DNA of 64,000 nucleotides, from assembly GCF_000024785.1 (NCBI RefSeq), contig NC_013441.1, forward strand, positions 124,001-188,000, in the 5' to 3' direction. This document shows, one piece after another, positions 56,621 to 64,000 of this stretch; position 1 is the first letter of the stretch; every line of letters begins with the position of its first letter. The notes under the pieces were generated by a model that was given only the letters and a program-made list of their open reading frames with translations, did no database searches and had not been told where the DNA came from. Position numbers and translations under genes: made by a program. This DNA is from Gordonia bronchialis DSM 43247. Its GTDB lineage: Bacteria > Actinomycetota > Actinomycetes > Mycobacteriales > Mycobacteriaceae.

Positions 56621-56968
56621 ATGAGCGACATCGAATCGATCGCCGTCAGTGAACTCCCGAACGATTTCACCGGGGTCACCGACGCCGTCATGCTCGACGT
56701 CCGTGAGGACGACGAATGGTCCGCCGGTCACATCCGCGGCGCCGTCCACATTCCGCTGGCGCAGGTCCCGGCGCGCATCGACGAGATCGACCTCGACGCC
56801 GACCTCTACGTGGTCTGCCACTCGAGTGGCCGGTCGATGCGAGTCCTGCAGTACCTCGCGCAACGCGGCGTCGACGGCACCTGTGTGGGCGGCGGCATGC
56901 TCGCCTGGGTGGAGCACGGCAAGCCCGTGGAGACCGGTCCCGCCGCCGAGGGTGACGACAACGGATGA
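56621..56968 (+). CDS. Rhodanese-like sulfurtransferase domain protein
   Basis: 115 residues from ATG 56621 (GTG 56615 possible). Single rhodanese domain: VMLDVREDDEWSAGHIRGAVHIPLAQ, active-site Cys66 in VVCHSSGRSMRVLQYL, and GGMLAWVEHGKPV. Carries sulfane sulfur or acts in thiol redox. Its 5' flank contains the DnaA-box cluster. Overlaps the next gene by 4 bp. Confidence 0.92.
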   Translation: MSDIESIAVSELPNDFTGVTDAVMLDVREDDEWSAGHIRGAVHIPLAQVPARIDEIDLDADLYVVCHSSGRSMRVLQYLAQRGVDGTCVGGGMLAWVEHGKPVETGPAAEGDDNG

Positions 56969-58062
56969 TCGATCTCTGCCCGCGGTGCCGCATCCAGGCA
57001 CCCCACCGACCGGGCCGTGACCGGTGTCCCCGCTGCGGCGGTGCCCTCATGGTCGTCGACGACGAGCGCGCGGCCGCCGGGATCGTCGCGGCTGCACAGC
57101 CCGCCGGACCGCCATCGTCGCGACAGCCCTCGCCGCCGCCACGATCCACCGGACATCCGCCGCGGCCGAGCATGCCGTATGCCGGATCCGCCCGGCCCGG
57201 TCCGCCGCCTCTCCGTTACGCGAATCCTCAGCGGCCGGCTCCCCAGCGCCGGACCTACCGCAGCCCGGCCATCCGCTGGATCGCGCGGCGGCCACCCGAG
57301 ACCATCCCCCCGCGCCGTCCGGCGCGGCCGAGTGGACCGCGGCTGATCCCGCGCTACGTCTACCTGCCCACCTGGGGGCTACGCGATCAGCCGATCACCG
57401 AGCTGCGTGCGGGCGACCCGGTCGCGGTGGCGCAGTCGCGACTACACATGGCATTGCTGGCCACCGGCGGGATACTCGCCGTCTCCGGGCTCGTGCACAT
57501 CCTGCGATACATCCTGCTCACCATGAACCGAAGCCGGCCGATCCCGACGTGGCTGGCCGATCTCTCCGGGGCCCTCGTCGTGACGGCCGGTGCGCTGGCC
57601 GTGGTCGCCTTCGTCGTGGCCACGGTCCTGTTTGTGCGCTGGGTCATCGAGGTGCGCACCGAGTCCTACGCCATGGCCGACCGGCTCGACCCGCGACGTC
57701 GACGATGGCTGATCCCACTCGCCGCGATCCCGCTGGTGAACATCATCGGCGGCCCGCTGCTCGTCTACGAAGCGGCCATGGTGCGGACCGACGTGGACCG
57801 GGATGTGGTGCGGCGCAGGATCAACCGGCTGTGGGTGGCCTGGGCCATCGTCAACGGGGTCGCGATCGTGACCGTCGTCGCACGCCTCTACGCGTGGCAG
57901 TCGGGTTCCATCCAGTCCGGTGCCAATGCGCTGACGATGGTCATCATCAGCGCCGTCGTCTCGGCCGCCTTCGCCATCTGGGCGGCATCGCGCCTCCCGC
58001 GGCTGTTCGCCGGACCCGAGACCGCGACCGTGCCCGACCGACGATGGGTGGCAGTCGCATGA
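56965..58062 (+). CDS. Zinc-ribbon plus DUF4328 membrane protein (Rv3843c-like)
   Basis: 365 residues, ATG overlapping the previous stop. N-terminal zinc ribbon CPRCRIQAP...DRCPRCGG (two CxxC), a Pro/Arg-rich disordered linker, then four TM helices (~165-365: ALLATGGILAVSGLVHILRY, GALVVTAGALAVVAFVVATVLF, and so on) matching DUF4328. Same order as Rv3843c next to glpQ1. Function unknown; perhaps a sensor. Overlaps glpQ by 4 bp. Confidence 0.82.
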   Translation: MIDLCPRCRIQAPHRPGRDRCPRCGGALMVVDDERAAAGIVAAAQPAGPPSSRQPSPPPRSTGHPPRPSMPYAGSARPGPPPLRYANPQRPAPQRRTYRSPAIRWIARRPPETIPPRRPARPSGPRLIPRYVYLPTWGLRDQPITELRAGDPVAVAQSRLHMALLATGGILAVSGLVHILRYILLTMNRSRPIPTWLADLSGALVVTAGALAVVAFVVATVLFVRWVIEVRTESYAMADRLDPRRRRWLIPLAAIPLVNIIGGPLLVYEAAMVRTDVDRDVVRRRINRLWVAWAIVNGVAIVTVVARLYAWQSGSIQSGANALTMVIISAVVSAAFAIWAASRLPRLFAGPETATVPDRRWVAVA

Positions 58063-58868
58063 CCGGCGACAGTTCTCCCGGCCCCGCCGAGCAGGTCTCC
58101 CGATCCGGGAAGCCCGCCGTCGTCGCCCATCGCGGGGCATCGGGGGATCGGGCCGAGCACACCCTGGGCGCCTACGAACTCGCTCTCACCCAGGGTGCCG
58201 ACGGACTCGAATGCGACGTCCGCCTCACCAGCGATCACGAACTCGTCTGCGTGCACGACCGCACCGTCGACCGCACCTCCGACGGCAGCGGCGCGGTCAG
58301 CGAGTTGTCGCTGGCCCAACTGCGCGAACTCGACTTCGGGTCCTGGCACGACCCCGGAACGCCCGCCTCGATCCTCACGCTGCGCGAGCTGCTCACCCTC
58401 ACCCTCGACTGGCGTCGCCCGGTCCGGTTGTTCATCGAGACCAAACACCCGGTGCGCTACGGCAGTCTCGTCGAACAGCGCCTGCTGGAATTGCTGCACG
58501 AGTTCGGGGTGGCCACCCCGCCGTCGGCGGACCACAGCCGGGCCGTGGTGATCTCGTTCTCCTCGGCCGGTGTGTGGCGCATCCGCCGGCACGCGCCGAT
58601 GCTGCCGACCATTCTCCTCGGCGACACCGCGCGGGTCCTCGGGGGCAGTGCCGCAACCGCCGTCGGCGCCACCGGCATCGGCCCCTCGATCACCACGCTG
58701 CGGCAGTACCCCGACATCGTGGACCGTGCCGCGGCGGCCGGCCGGGTCACCTACTGCTGGACCGTCGACGAACTCGTCGACGTCCAGCTGTGCGCCGACC
58801 TCGGGGTTCGCTGGCTGGCCACCAATCATCCGGCGCAGGTGCGCGACTGGCTGGTCACCGTCGACTGA
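58059..58868 (+). CDS. glpQ: Glycerophosphodiester phosphodiesterase
   Basis: 269 residues; ATG at 58059 in ATGA. Hydrolyses glycerophosphodiesters. AHRGASGDRAEHT (first catalytic His and Arg-Gly), GLECDVRLTSDHELVCVHDRTVDRTSDGSG (Glu/Asp metal ligands and second His), and LFIETKH. Single TIM-barrel GDPD, ortholog of Rv3842c (glpQ1). Cytosolic as no signal peptide is seen. Confidence 0.94.
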   Translation: MTGDSSPGPAEQVSRSGKPAVVAHRGASGDRAEHTLGAYELALTQGADGLECDVRLTSDHELVCVHDRTVDRTSDGSGAVSELSLAQLRELDFGSWHDPGTPASILTLRELLTLTLDWRRPVRLFIETKHPVRYGSLVEQRLLELLHEFGVATPPSADHSRAVVISFSSAGVWRIRRHAPMLPTILLGDTARVLGGSAATAVGATGIGPSITTLRQYPDIVDRAAAAGRVTYCWTVDELVDVQLCADLGVRWLATNHPAQVRDWLVTVD

Positions 58869-58911
58869 CGCACCCGGTCATGGCCGCGCGCGAGCGTGAG
58901 ATGCTGTGGGC

Positions 58912-59895
58912 ATGGGTAAGAAGAGCAAACGGGGCAGTGGCCCACGTCCGGGCAGCAATCGTGCCGAGCGGGTGGCCGCCCGCAAAGCGCGTCAGGCGGC
59001 GGCGCTGGCGCCTCCGCCCCGGCCGTTCGCGGGTCTGGCTGCCGAATGTGACCTCGTGGCATTGCGCACCTTCGTCGCATCGGCCACCGCCGAACTCGAC
59101 CTCGTCGAACCCGGCGCCCCGAAGCCGGCCCTCACCTCGGTGGTGAGTACGGAGCGGCCCGCGCGCGAGGTGCCGACCGATGCACGCAACGACGTCATGC
59201 TGGCCACCGTCCTGCCCGGGGCCATCCCCGCGCTGATCCGCGAAACCACGTATTTACCAACAGGTTTCGTGGCGCTGCAGACCGAGCCGGATCGGATCGA
59301 GCCGGCCGCCGATCTCGCGGCAGCCATTGCCTGGGCCGCGCACGCCGAGCCCGGCGCCGAGTTCGATGCGGCGTCGGCACCCCCGACGACTCTCGCCGAC
59401 GTCGTGAACGTCGATGTGCCACTGGAGATCACCGTCTACGACGACTTCGCGTGGTGGTTCCCGCCGGGCAGCGACGTACCCCCCGAGATCGCCGAGATGC
59501 TGCAGCGCGCAAATGATTCCGTGATGCCGACCGCGCGGCTCGCGCCGGACAGCGGCATCGGCGCACCGTGGTGGGTGGATGCCGGTGAGCGGGCCCATCT
59601 GCGCTGGATCCGGCCCGAAGCCGAGGACGAGTTGATGACCGCGCTCGCGCGCCTGCATGCGGCCGGACGGCTGACGCTGGGCGAGGGGTCACGGTTCGCC
59701 GGGTCGTTCCGCACCCACGGGCTGCTGGTCCCCGTCTTCGACCTCGACAACGAGATGCACCACGAGGAGTGGTATCCGGGACTCAATCAGTTCGACGCGT
59801 GGCTCTCCGACGCGCTCGCGCAGATCGCCCCGCTCACTCCGGATGAGCGGAGTTCGCGGGACGGTATCCGCGGACGTCAGGTCACCCTGCGCTGA
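58912..59895 (+). CDS. DUF5926 family protein
   Basis: 327 residues from ATG 58912. Begins with a basic GKKSKRGSGPRPGSNRAERVAARKARQ stretch (RNA- or ribosome-like), then LTSVVSTERPAREVPTDARNDVMLATVLPG and EITVYDDFAWWFPPGSD. This matches the actinobacterial DUF5926 family; no biochemical role is known. Convergent with bfrB. Confidence 0.82.
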   Translation: MGKKSKRGSGPRPGSNRAERVAARKARQAAALAPPPRPFAGLAAECDLVALRTFVASATAELDLVEPGAPKPALTSVVSTERPAREVPTDARNDVMLATVLPGAIPALIRETTYLPTGFVALQTEPDRIEPAADLAAAIAWAAHAEPGAEFDAASAPPTTLADVVNVDVPLEITVYDDFAWWFPPGSDVPPEIAEMLQRANDSVMPTARLAPDSGIGAPWWVDAGERAHLRWIRPEAEDELMTALARLHAAGRLTLGEGSRFAGSFRTHGLLVPVFDLDNEMHHEEWYPGLNQFDAWLSDALAQIAPLTPDERSSRDGIRGRQVTLR

Positions 59896-59906
59896 GCGTT
59901 TCCGCC

Positions 59907-60458
59907 TCAGAGGTTGCCGCCGGCGGCCGGGGGCGCGGTCGCGTCCTTGCCGTCGGCGACGTTGAGTTCGCGCTCGACGAAGTTCTCGAGGTCGAACAGA
60001 TTGCCCTTGGCGCGTTCGGCGATGGTGCGCAGCGTCGTCATGGTGGCGACCTCCTCCACCTGCTCCTTGAGGAACCACTGCATGAACTGCTCGCCGAGGT
60101 AGTCGCCGCTGTCGCGGGCCGACTTGGCTAGGTCGACGATCTGCTGGGTGACCGCCTGCTCCTGATTGAGCGCCAGCTCGATGGGCGCCTTGTAGTCGGC
60201 GAAATCCGTGCGCGGGGCGTCGATCCCGGGGATCGCGACCTCGATGTCGCGGTCCAGGAAGTACTGCACGATCATCATCGCGTGGTTGCGTTCTTCCACC
60301 GCCTGCCGGTAGAAGTGCCGCGCGAGCTGCGGCATGTCGTGGTTGTCGTAGTAGAGCGCCACCGCGGTGTACTGCTGTGACGCGAAGAATTCGTTGCTGA
60401 TCTGGTCGTGCAGCAGTTGATGGAACTTGGTTCGTTCGGTGGACGTCTCAGTGCTCAT
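59907..60458 (-). CDS. bfrB: Ferritin, BfrB type
   Basis: 183 residues, ATG 60458. Stores iron as ferric mineral. Ferroxidase residues: Glu in QISNEFFASQQYTAVALYYD, Glu-Glu-x2-His in VEERNHAMMIVQYF, and Glu/Gln in ALNQEQAV and KEQVEEVATM. Rv3841 (BfrB) ortholog by position. The C-terminus ends AGGNL. Iron homeostasis is supported by the IdeR-like box nearby and the palindrome upstream. Confidence 0.95.
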   Translation of the reverse strand: MSTETSTERTKFHQLLHDQISNEFFASQQYTAVALYYDNHDMPQLARHFYRQAVEERNHAMMIVQYFLDRDIEVAIPGIDAPRTDFADYKAPIELALNQEQAVTQQIVDLAKSARDSGDYLGEQFMQWFLKEQVEEVATMTTLRTIAERAKGNLFDLENFVERELNVADGKDATAPPAAGGNL

Positions 60459-60503
60459 GAGCCCATGATAAAAGGGCAAAACGACACCCGCCCACCAAGT
60501 TTC

Positions 60504-60516
60504 GCCTTACTAAGGC
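60504..60516. promoter_or_regulatory. 13-bp palindrome upstream of bfrB
   Basis: GCCTTA-C-TAAGGC, 46 bp before the bfrB start. Perfect dyad, partly resembling an iron-regulator site, but it does not match the IdeR 19-mer well. A candidate operator for iron-dependent control of bfrB. Confidence 0.35.
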
Positions 60517-60564
60517 AAGTCTGGCCTGCCCAGAACGGGTCCTGGTGAACCGGTTCGGCGCCGG

Positions 60565-61965
60565 TCAGCCGACGACGCCGCCGGTACTGGTGAGCAGTTG
60601 TTTCGGAACTTCCTTGCCCGCCTTCAGATATCCGAAGAACTCGGTGGTGGAGTCCGACACCGGCAGTGCCGACTCGCCACCGACGAACTCGGCGTCACCC
60701 GTCGGCGCCGTTGTGGTGATCGGATCGTCGCGCAGAGCAAACGCCAGGGATGCGAGGTTCCAGATGTGATCGCCCTGATCCACGGTCAGGGCGTCGATGG
60801 CACCGTTGATGAAACCGAAGAGACGGAACGGATTCAGCAGGATCGACGGGCTGGTGACGCGGGAGATCAACGCCGCGAGGAACTTTCGTTGATTGACCAC
60901 GCGGTCCAGGTCGGCCTGCGGGAAGTCGCGGGAACGCACCAGGGTGAGCGCCTGCTTGCCGTTGAGCCGGTGGCAGCCCTTCTTCAGAGGTGGACCGGCC
61001 TTCGGATCGTTGATCGACTGATCGAGGCAGACATCTACGCCACCCACCGCGTCGACGAGGGTGTCGAACCCACCGAAGCCGATCTCGGCGTAGTGGTCGA
61101 TACGAATCCCGGTGAGGTCCTGCACCGTTCGCACCAGCAGTTGCGGACCGCCGGAGTTGAACGCCGCGTTGATCTTGGAGTCGCCGATGCCGGGAATGGG
61201 AACGTAGAGGTCGCGCGGCAGGCTGACGATCATCGGTCGACCACTGGGAGGATTGTGCACCAGCATGATGGTGTCGGTCCGGGCGCCGGCGGCGTCACCG
61301 GTCGACAGGTCGGTGCGCTGCTGCTCGGAAAGATCTGCGCGCGAATCGGTTCCGACGATGAGCCAGTTGGTGCCCGGGGTGTCGCCGGGGCGTCCGGCGT
61401 AGGAGACCAGGGCATCCACGCGGTGCAGCTTGGAATCGTAGTAGAAGACCATGGCGACCGCGCCGATCACGATGACGAGCAACAGCACCAGCAGGATGCG
61501 CAGGATCGGCCATCGTCGGCGACGCCGTGGCTTCGGCGGGGTGCGGGGCGGCGCACCGGGTGGCGGCCGCAGCCCGCGAGCCCGGTCGGGGGTGGCTTGT
61601 AGGGGCCGGGCCGGCCCGGGTTCGGCCGGGATCGGCTCGGGCCGCTGCGTCGGTGCGTACTCGCGCGCCCCGCGGTCGGGTGCCGCCGACCACGCCTGCG
61701 GCGGACGGTAGACCTCGCCGGGCGCGGGTTCGCGCGGCGGTCCGTCCGGCCGGGGCCGGGACGACGGGTTGCGAGGTGGCGGGTGGTGGGCTGGCTGGTT
61801 GTGAGCTGGTTGACCCGGCGCGCGCCGAGGCGGGGCCTGCTGACCGGGTGGCTGCTGGCGGGGAAGGGGATTGCGAGGCGGGTTGCCGGGCTGCCGAGGC
61901 GCGGCGCCCGGGCCCGGGCCGGGTTGGCCCTGCCTGCGCATCATCGGCGGGTCCGGCTGGTTCAT
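60565..61965 (-). CDS. LytR-CpsA-Psr (LCP) family ligase
   Basis: 466 residues from ATG 61965. A long Pro/Arg/Gln-rich cytosolic N-terminus (~to 130), one TM (WPILRILLVLLLVIVIGAVAMVFYY), then the LCP domain: NWLIVGTDSRAD, ARTDTIMLVHN, VSLPRDLYVPIPGIGDSKINAAF, GGPQLLVRTVQDLTGIRIDHY and RSRDFPQADLDRVVNQRKFL. Attaches arabinogalactan or other glycopolymers to peptidoglycan. Stands where Rv3840 (LytR) is. Confidence 0.9.
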   Translation of the reverse strand: MNQPDPPMMRRQGQPGPGPGAAPRQPGNPPRNPLPRQQPPGQQAPPRRAPGQPAHNQPAHHPPPRNPSSRPRPDGPPREPAPGEVYRPPQAWSAAPDRGAREYAPTQRPEPIPAEPGPARPLQATPDRARGLRPPPGAPPRTPPKPRRRRRWPILRILLVLLLVIVIGAVAMVFYYDSKLHRVDALVSYAGRPGDTPGTNWLIVGTDSRADLSEQQRTDLSTGDAAGARTDTIMLVHNPPSGRPMIVSLPRDLYVPIPGIGDSKINAAFNSGGPQLLVRTVQDLTGIRIDHYAEIGFGGFDTLVDAVGGVDVCLDQSINDPKAGPPLKKGCHRLNGKQALTLVRSRDFPQADLDRVVNQRKFLAALISRVTSPSILLNPFRLFGFINGAIDALTVDQGDHIWNLASLAFALRDDPITTTAPTGDAEFVGGESALPVSDSTTEFFGYLKAGKEVPKQLLTSTGGVVG

Positions 61966-62035
61966 CAGATCCAATGTACTGACGCCGAACCCGGGATGGT
62001 CCCGGCCCGGCGGACCCGTCGGCTCTTCGACGAGT

Positions 62036-62842
62036 TCACCCCACCCAGGAGAGGTGGTCGCGCAGCAGGGCATATCCGACAAACGCGACCATGTCGATGA
62101 CCGCGTGCGCGATCACCAGCGGCCACACTCGGCCGGTCAGCTGGAAGTACCGGCCGTACACCAGGCCCATCACCAGGTTGCCCAGTCCCGCGCCGACACC
62201 CTGGTAGAGGTGATAACCGCCACGCAGCACCGCGCTGGCGGCCAGCGACCCGTTCTCGCCGACGCCCAGCTGACGCAGCCGGGTGATGAAGTAGGCGACC
62301 ACGATGACCTCCTCGGCGACGGCGTTGGCCACCGCCGCGAGGATCAGGATGGGCCACTGCCACCAGGACGAGACCGTCGCCGGCACCAGATGCGCGTTGA
62401 CGCCGAGTGCGCGGGCCACGGCCACCAGGCCCAGTCCCGGCAGTCCGATGATCGCGGCGAGCACCAGCGCCGCGGGCACGTCGCGGCGCGGCGTCAGGCG
62501 GCGCAGACCGGCCTGCGCGACACCGATGCCGCTACGCCAGAGCAGATAGACGCCGAGGCCGGCGACGGCGAACAGGCGCAGTGCGCTCATCACCTGCCGG
62601 ATTGCGTCGATCGGACCGAGTTCGGATCGGCTCGGATTCAGCGCGACGGTGGTGTTGCCGAGACCTTGGGCGAGTTCGCTCTCGATGAGGGACAGGATCG
62701 CGTAGATGGCCGAGAACCCGAAGCTGAGCACACCGACGATGCACAGTTCGATCCACAGGGCACGTCGCCCGGCGCGGTCGGTGACCACGTCGATACCGTG
62801 TGTGCCGCGCGGATCGAGGATGGCGCGCACGGAGAAGCCCAT
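62036..62842 (-). CDS. CPBP (Abi/CAAX) intramembrane metalloprotease
   Basis: 268 residues. Eight hydrophobic stretches. CPBP motifs: AEEVIVVAYFITRLRQL (EExxxR-like), LLRGGYHLYQG and VIAHAVIDMVAFV (HxxxN/D). Family cleaves lipidated or membrane peptides or confers self-immunity to bacteriocins; function here is unknown. 71 bp from the LCP gene. Confidence 0.86.
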   Translation of the reverse strand: MGFSVRAILDPRGTHGIDVVTDRAGRRALWIELCIVGVLSFGFSAIYAILSLIESELAQGLGNTTVALNPSRSELGPIDAIRQVMSALRLFAVAGLGVYLLWRSGIGVAQAGLRRLTPRRDVPAALVLAAIIGLPGLGLVAVARALGVNAHLVPATVSSWWQWPILILAAVANAVAEEVIVVAYFITRLRQLGVGENGSLAASAVLRGGYHLYQGVGAGLGNLVMGLVYGRYFQLTGRVWPLVIAHAVIDMVAFVGYALLRDHLSWVG

Positions 62843-62887
62843 GGCGGTCAGGGTACGGTTCCCGGCCGCCCGCGCCGATCCCGACGG

Positions 62888-63679
62888 TCAGTCGGGCAGG
62901 CTGTTCATAAACGGGCAGCCGGCCAGCGATCGCAGCGCGTGCGAGAGTTCGTAGACGTCGGACACCGGGCGGCCGAAGGGCAGCCGGACGTCGGAGTCGC
63001 CCTCGGCCGACTCGATGCGGAAGCGGATACCGAAGCGATCCAGTCCGAGCGGACGGACCCGGCCCTTGCGGAGGTGGCGGGGCAGGCGTCGGATCAGTTG
63101 GCCGACGACGTCGGCGTGATCGGAATCGAGGTGGGAGATCCAGCCGTGCTCGTACTCCCAGAACGGGTCCGGGCTCGCACCCGCCAGCTCCGACGCGCTG
63201 ACCGACGCCGCGCCGGAACTGCTCGCGATCACGGCACTGTCGATCTGCAGCCGCAGCATCGAGCGGCCGTGGCCGATGTCGAGCAATCCGCCGTCGGGAT
63301 GCTCGGCCGCGATCTCGATCGCCAGGTCACGTTCGAGGTCGGCGGGTACCTGGTGCAGGTCGCCCTTGAGCCAGATCAGCGAACGTACCCGTTCGCGCAG
63401 GTCGATCGGTGCGCAGTCGGTGATCTCCAGCATCGCCGCGACGCCGTCGGGGGCGGCGGAGACCGCCGCGAGCGTAGCGCCGGCAGTGGGAACCAGGACA
63501 AAGGCCTGCGACTCGAACAGATGCACCACATCGACGGTCACCGGGTCGACCGGAGACTGCTCAGCGGGTGCGACGGCGGGGTCGGTCGGTTCGACTGCGA
63601 GGATCGCGTCGCTGACCCGGCGACATGCCGTCTGGATCATCTCGGCGTCCGTCGGGCGGTCGGTGACGGCTTGGGTCAT
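62888..63679 (-). CDS. DUF2470 protein, Irg2 (Rv3839)-like
   Basis: 263 residues, ATG 63679. C-terminal DUF2470 domain: ISHLDSDHADVVGQLIRRLPRHLRKG and DVRLPFGRPVSDVYELSHALRSLAG. The N-terminal part (LFESQAFVLVPTAGATLAAV, AAMLEITDCAPIDLRERVRSLIW) is a split-barrel-like domain as in heme/flavin-binding HugZ relatives. Rv3839 is an IdeR-regulated gene divergent from pheA, and here an IdeR-like box lies between them. Confidence 0.86.
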   Translation of the reverse strand: MTQAVTDRPTDAEMIQTACRRVSDAILAVEPTDPAVAPAEQSPVDPVTVDVVHLFESQAFVLVPTAGATLAAVSAAPDGVAAMLEITDCAPIDLRERVRSLIWLKGDLHQVPADLERDLAIEIAAEHPDGGLLDIGHGRSMLRLQIDSAVIASSSGAASVSASELAGASPDPFWEYEHGWISHLDSDHADVVGQLIRRLPRHLRKGRVRPLGLDRFGIRFRIESAEGDSDVRLPFGRPVSDVYELSHALRSLAGCPFMNSLPD

Positions 63680-63723
63680 GTCGGCCTCTCTCCCCGGGGT
63701 CGGGAACGGTGGGTGCGAGTCAC

Positions 63724-63742
63724 GAAGGTAACCCTAACCTAA
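63724..63742 (-). promoter_or_regulatory. IdeR (DtxR-family) iron box
   Basis: The minus strand reads TTAGGTTAGGGTTACCTTC, 15 of 19 matching the consensus TTAGGTTAGSCTAACCTAA. Located 45 bp before the irg2-like start and 119 bp before pheA; Fe-loaded IdeR there would repress both. Confidence 0.75.
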
Positions 63743-63860
63743 ATCGCAGCGGTGGCGGGAGTCAACGCCTCGAATCCACCGATCCCGCCTGCCGGTTGTT
63801 CGCCGGACCGGCATCCGTTGGTCACACGGCACCACCGGCGGCGTCGACTAGTGTCGTGTC

Positions 63861-64000
63861 GTGCCCGTGTTCGCGTATTTCGGCCCGGCCGGCACCTTCA
63901 CCGAGATGGCTCTCGAACAGGTGCTGGCCCAGGCGGCCACACCCGGAGAATCCACCGCGCCCCTCTTCCTCCCCGCCGCGGAGCGGATCGCGGCGCCGAG
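63861..64000 (+). CDS. pheA: Prephenate dehydratase, 3' truncated by window edge
   Basis: GTG 63861 starts VFAYFGPAGTFTEMALEQVL, the prephenate dehydratase N-terminal signature (FLGPxGTFT/SE). Converts prephenate to phenylpyruvate in phenylalanine biosynthesis. 46 codons are visible, and the frame is open to the window end. The gene lies divergent from the irg2-like gene, as Rv3838c-Rv3839. Confidence 0.93.
   Translation, partial: MPVFAYFGPAGTFTEMALEQVLAQAATPGESTAPLFLPAAERIAAP

Overview
The window is very GC-rich, densely coding DNA from an actinobacterium of the order Mycobacteriales. It carries a LysX lysyl-tRNA/lysyl-phosphatidylglycerol synthetase, a cutinase, an LCP cell-wall ligase, an Rv3852-type membrane-anchored histone-like protein and an IdeR-type iron box. 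The backbone is collinear, from memory, with the M. tuberculosis stretch Rv3859c-Rv3838c: gltB, gltD, rraA, hns, an Rv3850-like gene, espR-like, sodA, an Rv3843c-like gene, glpQ, bfrB, LCP/LytR, irg2-like, pheA. In M. tuberculosis that stretch lies near oriC. Gordonia is my best genus guess from overall gene content, but this is not proven by the sequence.

Regions. 0-7.6 kb: 5'-truncated aldehyde dehydrogenase with DUF779 partner, PIG-L deacetylase, two secreted proteins, glycosyltransferase with a beheaded TetR fragment, DUF937 protein and an HSL-type esterase. 8-14 kb: gltBD, ammonia assimilation. 14-18 kb: two frameshifted genes, an SRPBCC protein and a cutinase. 18-24 kb: S4 protein, lysX and two overlapping downstream genes. 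24-27.4 kb: accessory island with a broken LuxR-type regulator bounded by two copies of one stop-codon hairpin, then four tandem small secreted proteins with two cysteines each. 27.5-38.3 kb: rraA, gabD2, CapA-like, PQQ-type sugar dehydrogenase, cyclase-family protein, membrane mannosyltransferase-like protein, AraC regulator and hydrolases. 38.3-45 kb: hns, DUF6474, TM0106-type nuclease, a Gly/Asn/His repeat surface protein, then an EspR-like / ImmA-IrrE / seven-TM trio. 45-51.5 kb: SDR, GDT1 manganese exporter, a fused S-A-A' ECF transporter with EcfT, and LtrA. 51.5-64 kb: sodA, msrA, S49 peptidase, a DnaA-box cluster, rhodanese, DUF4328 protein, glpQ, DUF5926, bfrB, LCP, CPBP protease, irg2-like and the start of pheA.

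Two themes cut across the window. First, six genes (seven shift points) are split by apparent single-base indels, mostly in short C/G runs, while the largest genes are intact; this suggests either read errors or local gene decay. Second, nucleoid and stress functions cluster here: Hns, EspR, DnaA boxes, SodA, bacterioferritin, MsrA and manganese export. The most novel-looking stretches are the secreted two-cysteine protein array, the EspR-like/ImmA/7TM trio and the DnaA-box cluster.
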